Source: Cercis canadensis
Taxonomy: Eukaryota; Streptophyta; Magnoliopsida; Fabales; Fabaceae
DNA length: 64,000 nt
Direction of reading: 5' to 3'
NCBI GenBank assembly: GCA_003255065.1
Contig: QAOA01008120.1
Location: forward strand, 71,341-135,340
Position numbers and translations under genes: made by a program. Every line of letters begins with the position of its first letter. Within the stretch, counting starts at the first letter, position 1. Of the stretch, positions 22,733-33,188 are shown piece after piece. The notes below the pieces were generated by a model. It ran no database searches, was not told the origin of the DNA, and saw only the letters and a program-made list of their open reading frames with translations.

Positions 22733-22990
22733 CATTACAAGAAAAAGACAATTTTCCAATGGAATAAAATACCGTTAGAATTTTTAAAAAATTCCAATGG
22801 TAATTCTAACGGAATTACATTACCGTTAGAATTTTCCGTTGAAATTACTGTTGAAATTTTAAAAAAAANATTAGAATTTTCCGTTGAAATTACCGTTGGA
22901 ATTTTAAAAAAAAAAAATTAATTTTTAAAATTTCAACAGTATATTCCGTTGGAATATATCGTTGGAATTGTTTTTACACAAAACGCACCG
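22733..22990 (+). repeat. CACTA-like transposon end with subterminal repeats
   Basis: CATTACAAGAAAAA at 22733 differs by one base from the usual CACTA terminus CACTACAAGAAA. It is followed by a dense set of short repeats of the type CCGTTAGAATT / CCGTTGGAATT in both orientations, as in CACTA subterminal regions. A matching right end was not found, so only one terminus is supported. Confidence 0.6.
22869..22869. other. single N, probable contig join
   Basis: The N lies between two similar 43- to 47-bp stretches (22826-22868 and 22871-22917). Because the region is itself repetitive, an assembly join is likely but less certain than at the other Ns. Confidence 0.55.
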
Positions 22991-23406
22991 TTTAATTCAA
23001 GAGAATTTACTCCTCATTCCTTCCTTTTTCCCTTTCATTTTCTCCTTTCACCGAGCGAGTGCCCCATTCCTCCTTCCTTCCTCCATTGTCAACTGCGGCA
23101 TGCTTGTCTTCGTCGATGTTAACCTCCAGCTTTCCGGCGAACAACATGCCCTTAAGTTCAGCCAGGTATCTCTATCTCTTTCTCCTTTCATCGAATCTGA
23201 TTTTGTTGCTTTCTTTCATCCTATTTCGTAAGCAATCGAAGTAATATAAACTATAGAATCTATTTGTGGAGCTTGATTTACTCTAATTTTTGGTTTCGCT
23301 TTGAGCATTGCTCTAAAACTCCCTGAAGCTTATGTGCTACAAGCATTGGAAACCCTAGCGAGGCGGTTATCTTCGGTGAGAGTCTCTTTGAATCTGCGAA
23401 TTTCCA

Positions 23407-23586
23407 ATGGCGTTTTGGCGGCCATTGCTCATTTTGGCATTCGCTTATGGCATCTGCAGGTTCCTTCTGATGCTCATTCCTTCCAAGGTCCAATCCATCA
23501 ATGTTGACGCTTCCGATGGTACTCTCGTACTTTCTCTTCTTCCTTCTCACACAGAAATTTGTAGTGCTGCTGAAAAAGTAATGTGA
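23407..23586 (+). pseudogene. unidentified host-gene first exon with signal peptide
   Basis: An ATG in good plant context (CCAATGGCG) opens a short frame beginning [20 protein letters not shown]. This is a basic/aromatic start followed by a strong hydrophobic core, as in a signal peptide or signal anchor, and then a SINVDASDG segment. It closes after 59 codons, and a possible donor (AAAGTAATG) lies just before the stop. Upstream, 23295-23400 looks like a 5' UTR. I do not recognise the family. It is followed directly by exons of an unrelated gene (ABC1K), so I read it as a displaced fragment, not a working gene. Confidence 0.4.
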
Positions 23587-23965
23587 ATTTTGATAATGGC
23601 AGTGTTGGATGATGGAAATCAAACACAAAACAGATTCATATATGTGCATGTCATTTTTCCTTTAGGTGGTTTGATTTTACTTGCTAATCTTGTTCTATGT
23701 GACTTTATATGCCTTTGCGATCGAAAAATAGAAAATCGTTATACAATAATGTTCCAATCAGAGACACCAAATAACTGCAAACACAGCATAACATGACAAG
23801 TCCTTCTCGAAAAGATTAATTGCTTATCAATAAGAACATAAGGTTCTCATAATTTCTTTTGACTTTCTCACTCTTTTGGAATTTTAAATTAAATATAATA
23901 ATTAGGATGCAAAATTCTGGTTGATCCTTTTCTTTCTCCTGCGTATTATTATTTTATTTTAACGT

Positions 23966-24972
23966 GCTTACTGCTTCATATCCATACTTTGCTAAAAGGC
24001 TCCTAACAGATCCAAATCCATACCTAAGAGATGCACTTATTGAGTTGCTTTTCAAGGATGGGAGGTTCAGGTATGCATTCTGCTGTTATCTTAAATCTGC
24101 ATTACTTTTTTTGAACTTGGTGGTGTAGAATAATTTAGTCTTGCTGCACTTATATATCCATTGATCTGGTCCTGTGCAGATGGAATAGACTTGAAAACCT
24201 GTTGGTTCAGGGAAGAAAGGACAGAGATTTCTCTGCCAAGGAGGCTTTACAACCTGTCCTAAAGGTATTATTGAGTCCAGATGGTGAAGAGCTCAGGACT
24301 TTAGTTATCAAAGAGTCTGTCCGTGTAACTAAAGCTTTTACTCTTAGCACAATTTCTGATACATACAAGTTCATTCTTGACTTTATGAGGAGTCTTGTTT
24401 TCAATGGCAATGCAAATGGACCCCTCATGATGTCAGATGCTGAAATGCAAAGCTTGACAGAGCTTAGAGATCAAGTGCTTAGGATATGGGGACTTCTGCA
24501 ATCCTCTGAAAATTTTGATCTAGCTCTTTTACTTCCTATTCTACAGGTAAGAGCCACCATTCTGCATCATTCTATTTCTACAAACTATGATTTATCCAGT
24601 CTCTTTCCCTTATACTTAGTAGTTGGAATCATTAAGAATGAAGGTGATCTTTTAGAGCAATGGAAACACTAGTTACAGAATTTAGAAAGGAATGCTTGAA
24701 ATTGACATTAATGAGTTACTTGTTTAAAGAATCTTATCCTTAGAATATTTTTAGTTGAACTGGATTGAACTATTTGGTTCTAAATTGTCATTAATTGCAA
24801 CTATACCAAAATGGATGTTACATGATATGGACAGGTCCTTCAACAAACTGAGGCACGCAGACTTGGGGAATCTGTAGTGGGTGGGGTCACTCAACACGCA
24901 GCAAGTGCTTCAAGTACCATCAACAGTTTCTACATAGATTGTGTCACTTTATACACATTTAGTCTAGCTAAG
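23966..24972 (+). pseudogene. C-terminal exons of an ABC1K (ADCK-type) kinase, fragment
   Basis: Three exons match the C-terminal part of chloroplast ABC1K proteins (ABC1K3-like) that regulate prenyl-quinone and plastoglobule metabolism. Exon a (to 24070, donor GTATGC) reads ASYPYFAKRLLTDPNPYLRD. Exon b (24180-24546) reads WNRLENLLVQGRKDRDFSAK, then LSPDGEELRTLVIKESVRV and LRDQVLRIWGLLQ. Exon c (24835-24972) begins VLQQTEARRLGESVVGGV and then diverges. Splice sites are intact, but the whole kinase domain (APE motif, ATP site) is missing, and no acceptor precedes exon a. The frame stays open through exons a and b, so the copying event may be recent. It is a fragment, possibly captured by the neighbouring CACTA-like element. 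Confidence 0.82.
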
Positions 24973-26399
24973 GTACATATATTATTTATGTTTCCTCTAA
25001 CTTTAAAAATAATTTGATTGCTTATTCAGTTCACTTCTCTTACAAAATTTGAAATATAACAAAGGAGTGAAGGGGTAGGAGTGAAAAAGTTAAAAATGAA
25101 TTCAAGATGTTTTATATGATTTGTTATTGCAACGTCTCTCTGCTGAGAATCTGCTTGAAAGTGTGTAGGGTATAGTGTTAGTGTCCTAAGTGTGATCAAA
25201 GATCTGCAAGCAAATGAGGGCAGTGTTCTTGATGGTTTCAGGAATTTCCTGGGTAAAGTGATATTTGGGTTGTCTCTAGTCTAATAGTTTAAATTTGGAC
25301 AGAAAGGAATCTACAAGTTGCTGACAATTGGATATGTGACCATTATCTTTTCCCAAAGGTCTTGCCTAGAATACACTTGAATGGAATCTGGCAATGAAAA
25401 GGAAGCATGTTAAGAATATATCAAATCTTCTGAAAACAGCCAAAGAGATCTAACTTTCTCAAGCAGTTATGTTTCCAACAGCATCTAAAAAGCACTCGAC
25501 CTAATTTTAAACAGGAGTTGAATAAACTACAGCTATAAGAAGTGAAAAGCTGTAATTTTAAAAAAAAAAATCTTATGTATGAATATGATTAAATAACTTT
25601 GAATGTAAGATATTCATTTTCTTTTGAAAATCTTGAGTATGGGTAATTGTCCAATCTTTTTTCTTTATCAATGCCTATAATTTATTCAAGTTCTATGCAT
25701 TTGATCCAGTTCACCTCATAGATGTTTATTTAAGTTCTACACACAAGGGAGTGGTTGTTATGTGCACCTCATAGATGGTTATTATTGCTCATTCTCATGG
25801 TTAGTTGTATAAATTTTCTTGTCATAGGGGCCTCATATCTTCCCTCCAGAAATTGTCCTGCTTTTGTTTTTCCTTCTTAGACATAGTCAGATAAATTTTT
25901 TAGAGCAATGTGAAAGAGGAAGTTGTGCCATAAATCAGTTTGATCCCAAAGTTTGTCTCCCTACTATTTCTATTATGTTTGGGGAGTGGTTCACCCCAAA
26001 CCCACCCCAACCAAAAACAAAATCAAAAAACAACAATGCCCCAACAGAATAGATTATGGAGAAGTTGCTTCTGAGGTGCAGAATTGACTTTGGGGGAGTC
26101 TACAGCTTCCCCCAACGTGTTATTTTTCTGTAAAAAGGTTTAGTCCTACCCTACATTGCTGGGGAGAGACAAGGGAGTCTCTATCTTCCTCTCCCTTCTC
26201 CTCTCCCTAACTGCAACATCCTGTAGAAATGAAATCCTAAATTTTAATACCTAATGTTGATTTAGTTCTTCTTATTATTGGAGCACTAATAGTAGTATTG
26301 CACTGTTTAGTCTATCCTTATGAATTGATTTGCAATTACAAGCATCATCATATGTTATACAATGGTATTCTACCACCCTTTCTTCTGCTTATATTGTTT
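24973..26399. other. intergenic, nothing recognised
   Basis: AT-rich. May include intron or downstream sequence carried along with the ABC1K fragment. I found no CACTA right end (a TTTTCTTGTCAT at 25816 lacks subterminal repeats), no coding motif and no RNA gene. Confidence 0.5.
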
Positions 26400-26790
26400 C
26401 CTATCCTTATGTTTCAAGAAACTTGCTTGGGGGCCGCGGCTCTGATTGTTGAGAGCCACAACCCTTACTCTTTGTGCAAAAATATCAATTTCTATGCGCG
26501 TGGGCACCGCAGCTTTGACTTTCAAGGGACACAGCGCTTGGTTTCTGTCAAGGCCTTTCATTTTGAAGCTCCAGGGGCAGCAGCTCTTGGTTTCAAGGGC
26601 CGCAATCCTTGCTTTCTATCCCAATTCTTCCCAAATTTTCATTTCTTCACTCTAGAATATGAAACCCATGAATTTCCATTTTAACCTACAAATTAACACA
26701 CACAACCCATTAAATGGTAAATAATCTCAATGAACAACCAAACAATTAAGTAAAAGAGATCTAAAGAGTGGGTATAAAATCCACTCAACA
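26400..26790. repeat. LTR fragment, same family as the solo LTR at 41794-43428
   Basis: Shares with 42730-43106 the GC-rich degenerate motifs, then a nearly identical tail (AAGTAAAAGAGATCTAAAGA, then CCACTCAACA). It ends at the same LTR terminal CAACA at 26790. The upstream two thirds of the LTR are not found here. Confidence 0.78.
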
Positions 26791-26812
26791 ATGAACACTT
26801 TTCAATGCCCTA

Positions 26813-27150
26813 GAGGATCATGTTGCTCTAGAACATCAAAAGCATTTTAAATGGCTCATGTTGCTATCTCTTTGTTCATTCATTTGATAAGTAAAAATAG
26901 TCCTATTTTTTGTTTAATACTTTTAGCCTTTGATTGTGCAATTAAGAGATGATTTAGGTAGTTTAATTTGTCTAAGATGTTATGCATGTTAATTGATATA
27001 TAACTATGGTCTAGGTAATTGATAATTGCAATGGAATGGGAAAGGAAACGAAAATTAATTTTATGGTTGATGTAAAAACAATAATTGAACACTTTATAGC
27101 ACTTGAAAAAAGAAAGTGGATTAGACCATGTTTACATGCTTCCTAAAATG
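26813..27150 (+). repeat. copy 1 of a 340-bp dispersed direct repeat
   Basis: Matches 31396-31755 in the same orientation, including GATAAGTAAAAATAGTCCTA / GATAAAGCAAAATAGTCCTA and a shared TAGACC-TGTTTACATG-TTCCT end. Nature unknown. Confidence 0.85.
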
Positions 27151-27266
27151 AGGTACAATTTGCACACCCTTTCTATGCATGATAAAAGGTGTGAATTTTA
27201 AATTGAAAATCATGGTGCTTTTTTTATTTAAAAAAAAAGGTATTAATAGTAAATTGGTATTATAAT

Positions 27267-30135
27267 TGTCACAACGTCCCTTTCGGGAGTGCGATGCGGA
27301 GCGGCGAAATCCTCCACGTGAGAAGAAATAAAAAGTTGACAATGTGCAATAATATGTAAGAAAAGAATGGAGTCGCCACTAATCGTTTTATTCCATTTTT
27401 AGCAAATGGAATGGTGCGATTGGACACCTAAATAATTTGGTCTACATTCAGAGCTTGGATTCGGGGGTTGATTACGTGTAGGGAAGGTATTAGCACCCTA
27501 TGACGTCCGTTCTTAGAACGGTTACCCATTTAATCTCTAGTTATCTTTTTAAATGAATTAAGTTAGTCCTAACATTATAAAATAGATTAAAATTTCGTTA
27601 GGCTCTACCAGCACTTCTGGAAAAACCCTAAAAGATGCTTCAAGATTATTAGGTGAAGTTTGTGATTGTCATTAGAATCCTCCCCCAATCTATTCTATCA
27701 TAAGCAATATTTAGCAATCTCACTAATTAAGAGATATTTAGATACACGAAAGACAATTTATATGTGTTTATGAAATGTTTAAGATTCGTGATAAAGATTT
27801 TTATTGGAGGTGTTTTTTAAGTCCACCAGTACACGTAGAAAGATTAAAGTGACACTCCTCACCTCCAGAGTGTCAAGGAATCGCTGTCATTACAGTTAGC
27901 CTTAATTATTCCCTCGTCGGTACCTTTTAACTCACATTAAGGTAATTAAAGCTAAAATATTATATTTAGAAAAATGTTTGTTTGGAAATTATGCCCCGAC
28001 AAAGATTTTTATCAGGGATTGACCTCATGCCTTGCCAGTACCTTTGGCCGAATTAGAGACATCCCTTTACCTCCAAAATATCGAAACCTCGTTATTATCA
28101 TGACTAATTTCAAATATTCTCGAGTCAGTAATCTTTTTCTAGCATAATTAAAAATAATGTTAAGATGTAATAAGATGAATTATAATGTAACAAATTAATA
28201 TTATAAATGTGGTAATTAAAAAGATAAAAAAATGATATCGAGAATTTTATTGGCCACACCAGTACCTCTAGCATAACCAAAAAAATTATCTCTCACCTCA
28301 GGAACATTAGAAAAAATTGTCAACACAATTTTTCTTTACTTAATCCGTCGTCAGGTTTTGATTTTATTTACAACAAAAAATTAAGTATAATATGCATAAA
28401 GCGTAAAAATAAAATAAAAAAAGACCCGAAGATAAAGAGTAGTAATAATAATAATAATTAAAGAATAAATAAAAATTATAAAATAAATTAATTAATTAGA
28501 ATGATTTAAAACAAATAAAATAAATGTATTTGGACCAAATTCTATTTTAGCCCAATTGATTACTAAAACAACATGAAAAAAATAAAAATATAAGTAGTAT
28601 GTAAAATAAATAGGCCCAAACAAATTAACATCCCCATAAACTATCATACTAAACCAACAAGGCCCACGAAATCAGAATTGCAAACCCAAATAAACAAAGT
28701 TAAAGCTAACAAATTGGAGGCCCACAAATTTTGGACCCAAATAAGTAGCAACCCAAAAGATAAAACACTAATTCAACAAACACAAAAAAAAAAAAAGCCC
28801 ACTAAATCAGCAAATGAAGTTGGTTCACGAATTTTAGTCCAAATTGACTAGCAAAATAACACATGGACCGGTCCAATAACATAACAAAACACACTAACTC
28901 TATAATAGGCTGCAGACACAACAATAATCCAAATAAATAACAAAATAAACCCAAACATCATAAAACCCAATCAATTAATAAAAGAAAACCCAAATAAAAC
29001 TATGTACACAAAAAGGAAATTGTAAGTAAAATTAAAAGAAGATCTCCAGCAACCATCTGCGTGGCACTTAGAAGGAAAAGAGAAATAAGGGAGAAACGGA
29101 GAAGAAAGGGGAAAATGCAAGGGGAGAAAGAGAGAGAAAGCTTCTCTCTTGGGTGTGGGAGCTCAAGGAATTGGTCCTAGCTTGACTAAATGGTGTGCCA
29201 AGGTGAGAATCTCCCTCTTTATTTCACTTTCTCTTCAAGATTTCTCTATTCCCTTCTCTTAGAATTTTGTTTCTCTCTCTAAAAATTTTGTCTCTCTTTC
29301 TAAAAAATCCCTACTCTAACTCGGTTCCATTGTTTCTTTTCTAAACTCTATGCATGCACATAAATATTTGTAGGTCTTATTCTATAAAAATTATGGATTC
29401 CGGGGTTCTCTCTAATTTGATGTTTCTGTTTATTTTTGTGACTTTATTTTAAATTCCTTCTCTATACTTAGAAGCTAAATAGAAAGAGAATGATTAAATT
29501 GTGAGGAAATAAAATTTCTATGCAATAAGCAAGAATGTTAGAGCGAATTTTTGCACAAAGAAAATGTGAAAAGAGTTGGAGTCCAGACCTATCAACCCAT
29601 TGTTTTGCCTTTTGCTTTGAGGATTTTTACTCCTTTGGGTTTAGAACGGATGGGTATGCATATGTTTTCACTATGCCCTTCTCTCTTAAATTTTCGAATT
29701 CTCTTTGTTCACCTCTGTATCTTTTCGTTTGGTTCACTTTCTGTATCTCCCTTCTGTATCAGTGTATCAGCTTCTTTTCTGTTCACTCTTCTGCGTATTA
29801 TATGGTGTCCTTTTTCTCTATTTTGTGAGGCTTTTTATAGCCAAAATTTGTACAAGTTGTCTTCGTTAACTTCTGATGTGGTTTTCCTTATTTCATGCTA
29901 TCAAGCTGCAAAGGATACTGCAGAGTGGGTGGCGCCGAACTGCATTTATGGCATTTTGCCGAAAGGGGAATTGCCGCCCAGGAGTCAGAAATGCAGAAAT
30001 CCAATTTAGCTTTTTTTTTTTTTCTAATTTATTGTTAATAATAATAATATTTTTTTTTGTATTTTATTATTATTATGATTTTTTTATTTTATTTTTATTT
30101 CCTTTATTTCTTATTACATAATTTTGGTATCAACA
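27267..30135. mobile_element. solo LTR, 2.87 kb, probably Ty3/gypsy (Ogre/Tat-like)
   Basis: Begins TGTCACAACG and ends TATCAACA (TG...CA), flanked on both sides by ATAAT (27262-27266 and 30136-30140), a 5-bp target duplication. Inside, phrases such as GGAGTCGCCACTAA and GGGAAGGTATTAGCACCC are ones I associate with long gypsy LTRs of the Ogre/Tat group. No internal domains are present, so this is the product of LTR-LTR recombination. The AT-rich duplication alone would be weak, but together with the TG/CA ends it is persuasive. Confidence 0.78.
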
Positions 30136-30140
30136 ATAAT

Positions 30141-31395
30141 ATTTAGAGATGTATGATAAGAAACTTATATAACATAGTTTGCCAACTATGTTTCATTTTT
30201 GCGGTTATAAAAAATATATGGGAAAGAGAACATAGGATAATATGACATCTTTATATTATAAAAGTACTAGCCTTGCAAGATTGGAGAGCACTTTAGCTGA
30301 TTGGTTAATTGTTGCCTTATTAATATTGAAATCAAGAACTATCTAAGAATATAGCTTCCTATCTTCTAATTGATTAAATTCAAAATTTAGACATCCTCTC
30401 CAAATTATCAAGAAATAATATGTTTGTCAAAAATAAAGTAATGTTTCTGAATATTTCCTTCCTTGAATCCACATTTTGAATTTATTAAGTGGATGAGAGA
30501 TTTAGAATATTAGCATGTTGATGTTGTGTAACATCCCTGACTTCCCTTGGACATTAAAGATTTGGCTATGAAAGCAAAAGCTGATTTTCAAGAATTTATG
30601 ATTACTTTGTGATGTCTATGATTTGACTTTTGTTTCTTTAGTTGCCCTTCCCTTGGTGTTGGAAGAAATTAATGTGCTTAAGATAAATACTTTGATATAA
30701 TCCCTATAAATTCATTTGGTTTCTTTGTGAATTTGTTTGGGTACTTTTATTTATGAGTTTAGATTTAAACATATAACCCAAAAGAATAGAGGACAACCTC
30801 TATACCACTCAAATACAGTCTGTTTGATGTTTAATTTTGGTTCTAATGATAAGCCTTGACTTATTTTATTACAATTTTTTTTTATTTCATTCAAAGTCTA
30901 TCATGTTATTTTTAATTTATATATTTAATCTGTAAAACCTTTTTTTTAAAAAGGATTTTGTTTATTATTGAATATTTTTTTAAAATTTTATTTTTGATAT
31001 AGAAATGTGTTTTTATTTTTAAGTAAGTGCTGAAGGCATTAATTATTTTTTATTTTTTAAAAATTTATAGATGATAATCAAATAATTGAGAAGTGACATT
31101 TATTATAAATAAGAAAGACACTATTACATGTCACATTTAAAAGTAAACAAGGAGGACAAATAGATTTTGGGTAGTTGATTTTTGGGATAGGAAGAGGAAC
31201 CAAATTATTTTTCTAATCATTGTGGTGTCCACTTTCAAAAGTTAAGATAGATATGTATTATAGATAATGTTATAATTTGTCTTATCATGTATGGATATCA
31301 TATAGATCATATTATAATTAAGTTATTAGAATCATTGTATAGATATTATTTTCTGTTTAAATTTTTTAAGGAACATTTTTCGATGGTTGTTTAGA
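30141..31395. other. intergenic, nothing recognised
   Basis: AT-rich with long T and A runs. No gene, repeat end or RNA gene supported. Confidence 0.5.
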
Positions 31396-31755
31396 AGAGG
31401 ATCTTGCAAATTGAGAACATTGAAAACATTTTAAATTGTTGATGTTGTTTTCTCTTTGTTTATTCATTTGATAAAGCAAAATAGTCCTATTTTTTGGTTT
31501 AATAATTTTAGCCTTTGTGCAATTAAGTAATAATTTAGGTAGTTTAATCTGTCTAAGATGGTATGCATGTTAATTCTTATATAACTAGATCTGCGTAAAT
31601 GATAATTGAACTAAAATGGGAAAGGGAACATAAATAATTTTTATATCTATGTTTTAGCACAATTTTGAGGTAAAAAAAAAGGATAAAAAATTAAATACCT
31701 TATAACGCTTTAAAATTAATGAAGAATAGACCTTGTTTACATGGTTCCTGAAATT
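31396..31755 (+). repeat. copy 2 of the 340-bp dispersed direct repeat
   Basis: Partner of 26813-27150. Similarity is lost at both ends at the matching points. Confidence 0.85.
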
Positions 31756-31989
31756 GTAATAGGATTATAATCTGAATAACCACTAAACCAATCTTAATGG
31801 GTGATCTAATAGGATTTCCTATTCTGAGTCTCGTGCCACCTTTGCTCGCAAGGGACAATGCTAGGGAGTTATTCTTAATAGAATAAATCACATAGAGTTA
31901 TAAAAACTTATTCTCTAAATTAGAATTTGTTAGGCACCCTATTCCATGCTGCCCCCTGCTAGCCCACACATCGCATGGGGACCAGTGGT

Positions 31990-33188
31990 AGATGAAAGTT
32001 CAAGAATGATTGTGAAGTTGTTATTTAGATACTAGATGATATTTCCCTACGTTGTGTTGATTATCCAATTCATGATATAGTGAACTCAACTTATCCTAGA
32101 TTCTTGACAAACATGCAAGATCCAAAATATTGCCAAGAAAGAGATATCATTGCCCCTACACTGGAAGTGATGAGAAAAATCATTGATTATATGGTTTTCT
32201 TATTGCTTGATGATGAAAAGATCTATTTGAGTTCAGACAATACGTGCAAATTATAGGGGAACAGACTAGACAATATCCATACACCTGAATTCCTAAATGG
32301 TATCACCCTATCCGGCCTTCCAAACCATAGATTAGCACAGAAGCTAGGCGTACCTGTTATATTATCAAGGAACATAGATCAGCGGAATAGATTATGCAAT
32401 GGAACGAGACTGATAATCACTCAACTTAGGAGATATGTGATAGAGGAAAAAATTAATTTTGGTACTAATATAGGAGAAAAGGTTTTCATTCCAAGGATGA
32501 AACTAACATGTTCTAATAAGAAGATGCCTTTTAGACTACAGAGAAGATAATTTTCCCTGCATGTTTGCTTTGTGTCAATAAATAAGAGTTAAGGTTAATC
32601 CCTATCACATGTTAGGCTATATCTACTAAAACCAATCTTCAATCATGAACAATTTTATGTGACTTTTCAATGGATTGAACAAGGAGCAGTCTCAAAATTT
32701 TGGCAATCGATGCAAAGTGGAGTTCCACAACAAGCACCACAAATGTCTTCAAAAAGGTGTTCCATAGAATCACTCAAAGAGGTATGACATAAATTGAAAC
32801 ATATCATGTCTATAAATAAACATATAAATTCTAAAGATTTAATCTTACACATTCTAATTGTACCAATGTTGCATTTCTAAGATCATAGCAAATTCGTAGA
32901 GACTTAGATGAAGACGCTGACAGCACTAGCCCCAATCATACACCATAGGTAATTTCAATATAGTATTATCGCAATTTCTATTAGTTTAATGTACTTTTCA
33001 AATTTTCTATGGATTCATGATTGATACTTTTAATGTATTAGATCTATGGTTCAACAAATGAAATACACAATTGGTATATTATATACTATAAATTTATATA
33101 ATTTATGCATGTATGATCACATAAATTTCATCCCACATGTTGTTGCCTAGGTCCCGTGGCCCGAGCATCTCCGCGGGGATAGTACTAG
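31990..33188 (+). mobile_element. Helitron 3' portion with Rep/PIF1-like helicase C-terminus
   Basis: The + strand encodes, with several stops and frame changes, the C-terminal part of a Helitron PIF1-type helicase: LEVMRKIIDYMVFLLL, the stretch IHTPEFLNGITLSGLPNH, LGVPVILSRNID, LCNGTRLIIT, and IGEKVFIPRM, followed by INKS and a FYV segment (about 32140-32700). About 400 bp further on, a GC-rich imperfect hairpin (TCCCGTGG ... CCGCGGGGA, 33152-33179) is followed by ACTAG at 33184-33188 and then T. This is the standard Helitron 3' terminus (hairpin, CTAG, insertion before T). The 5' TC end was not located. Confidence 0.8.

Noticed and set aside
23540-23580. [10 protein letters not shown] as a BtuF-like binding-protein motif
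   Set aside because: A short chance-level resemblance in the tail of a 59-codon frame; no supporting fold or length.
25810-25830. TTTTCTTGTCAT as the right end of the CACTA-like element
   Set aside because: Two mismatches to the expected terminus and no subterminal CCGTTGGAATT-type repeats next to it.
29551-30009. 152-residue open stretch
   Set aside because: Lies inside the 27.3-30.1 kb solo LTR and has no retroelement or host motif.
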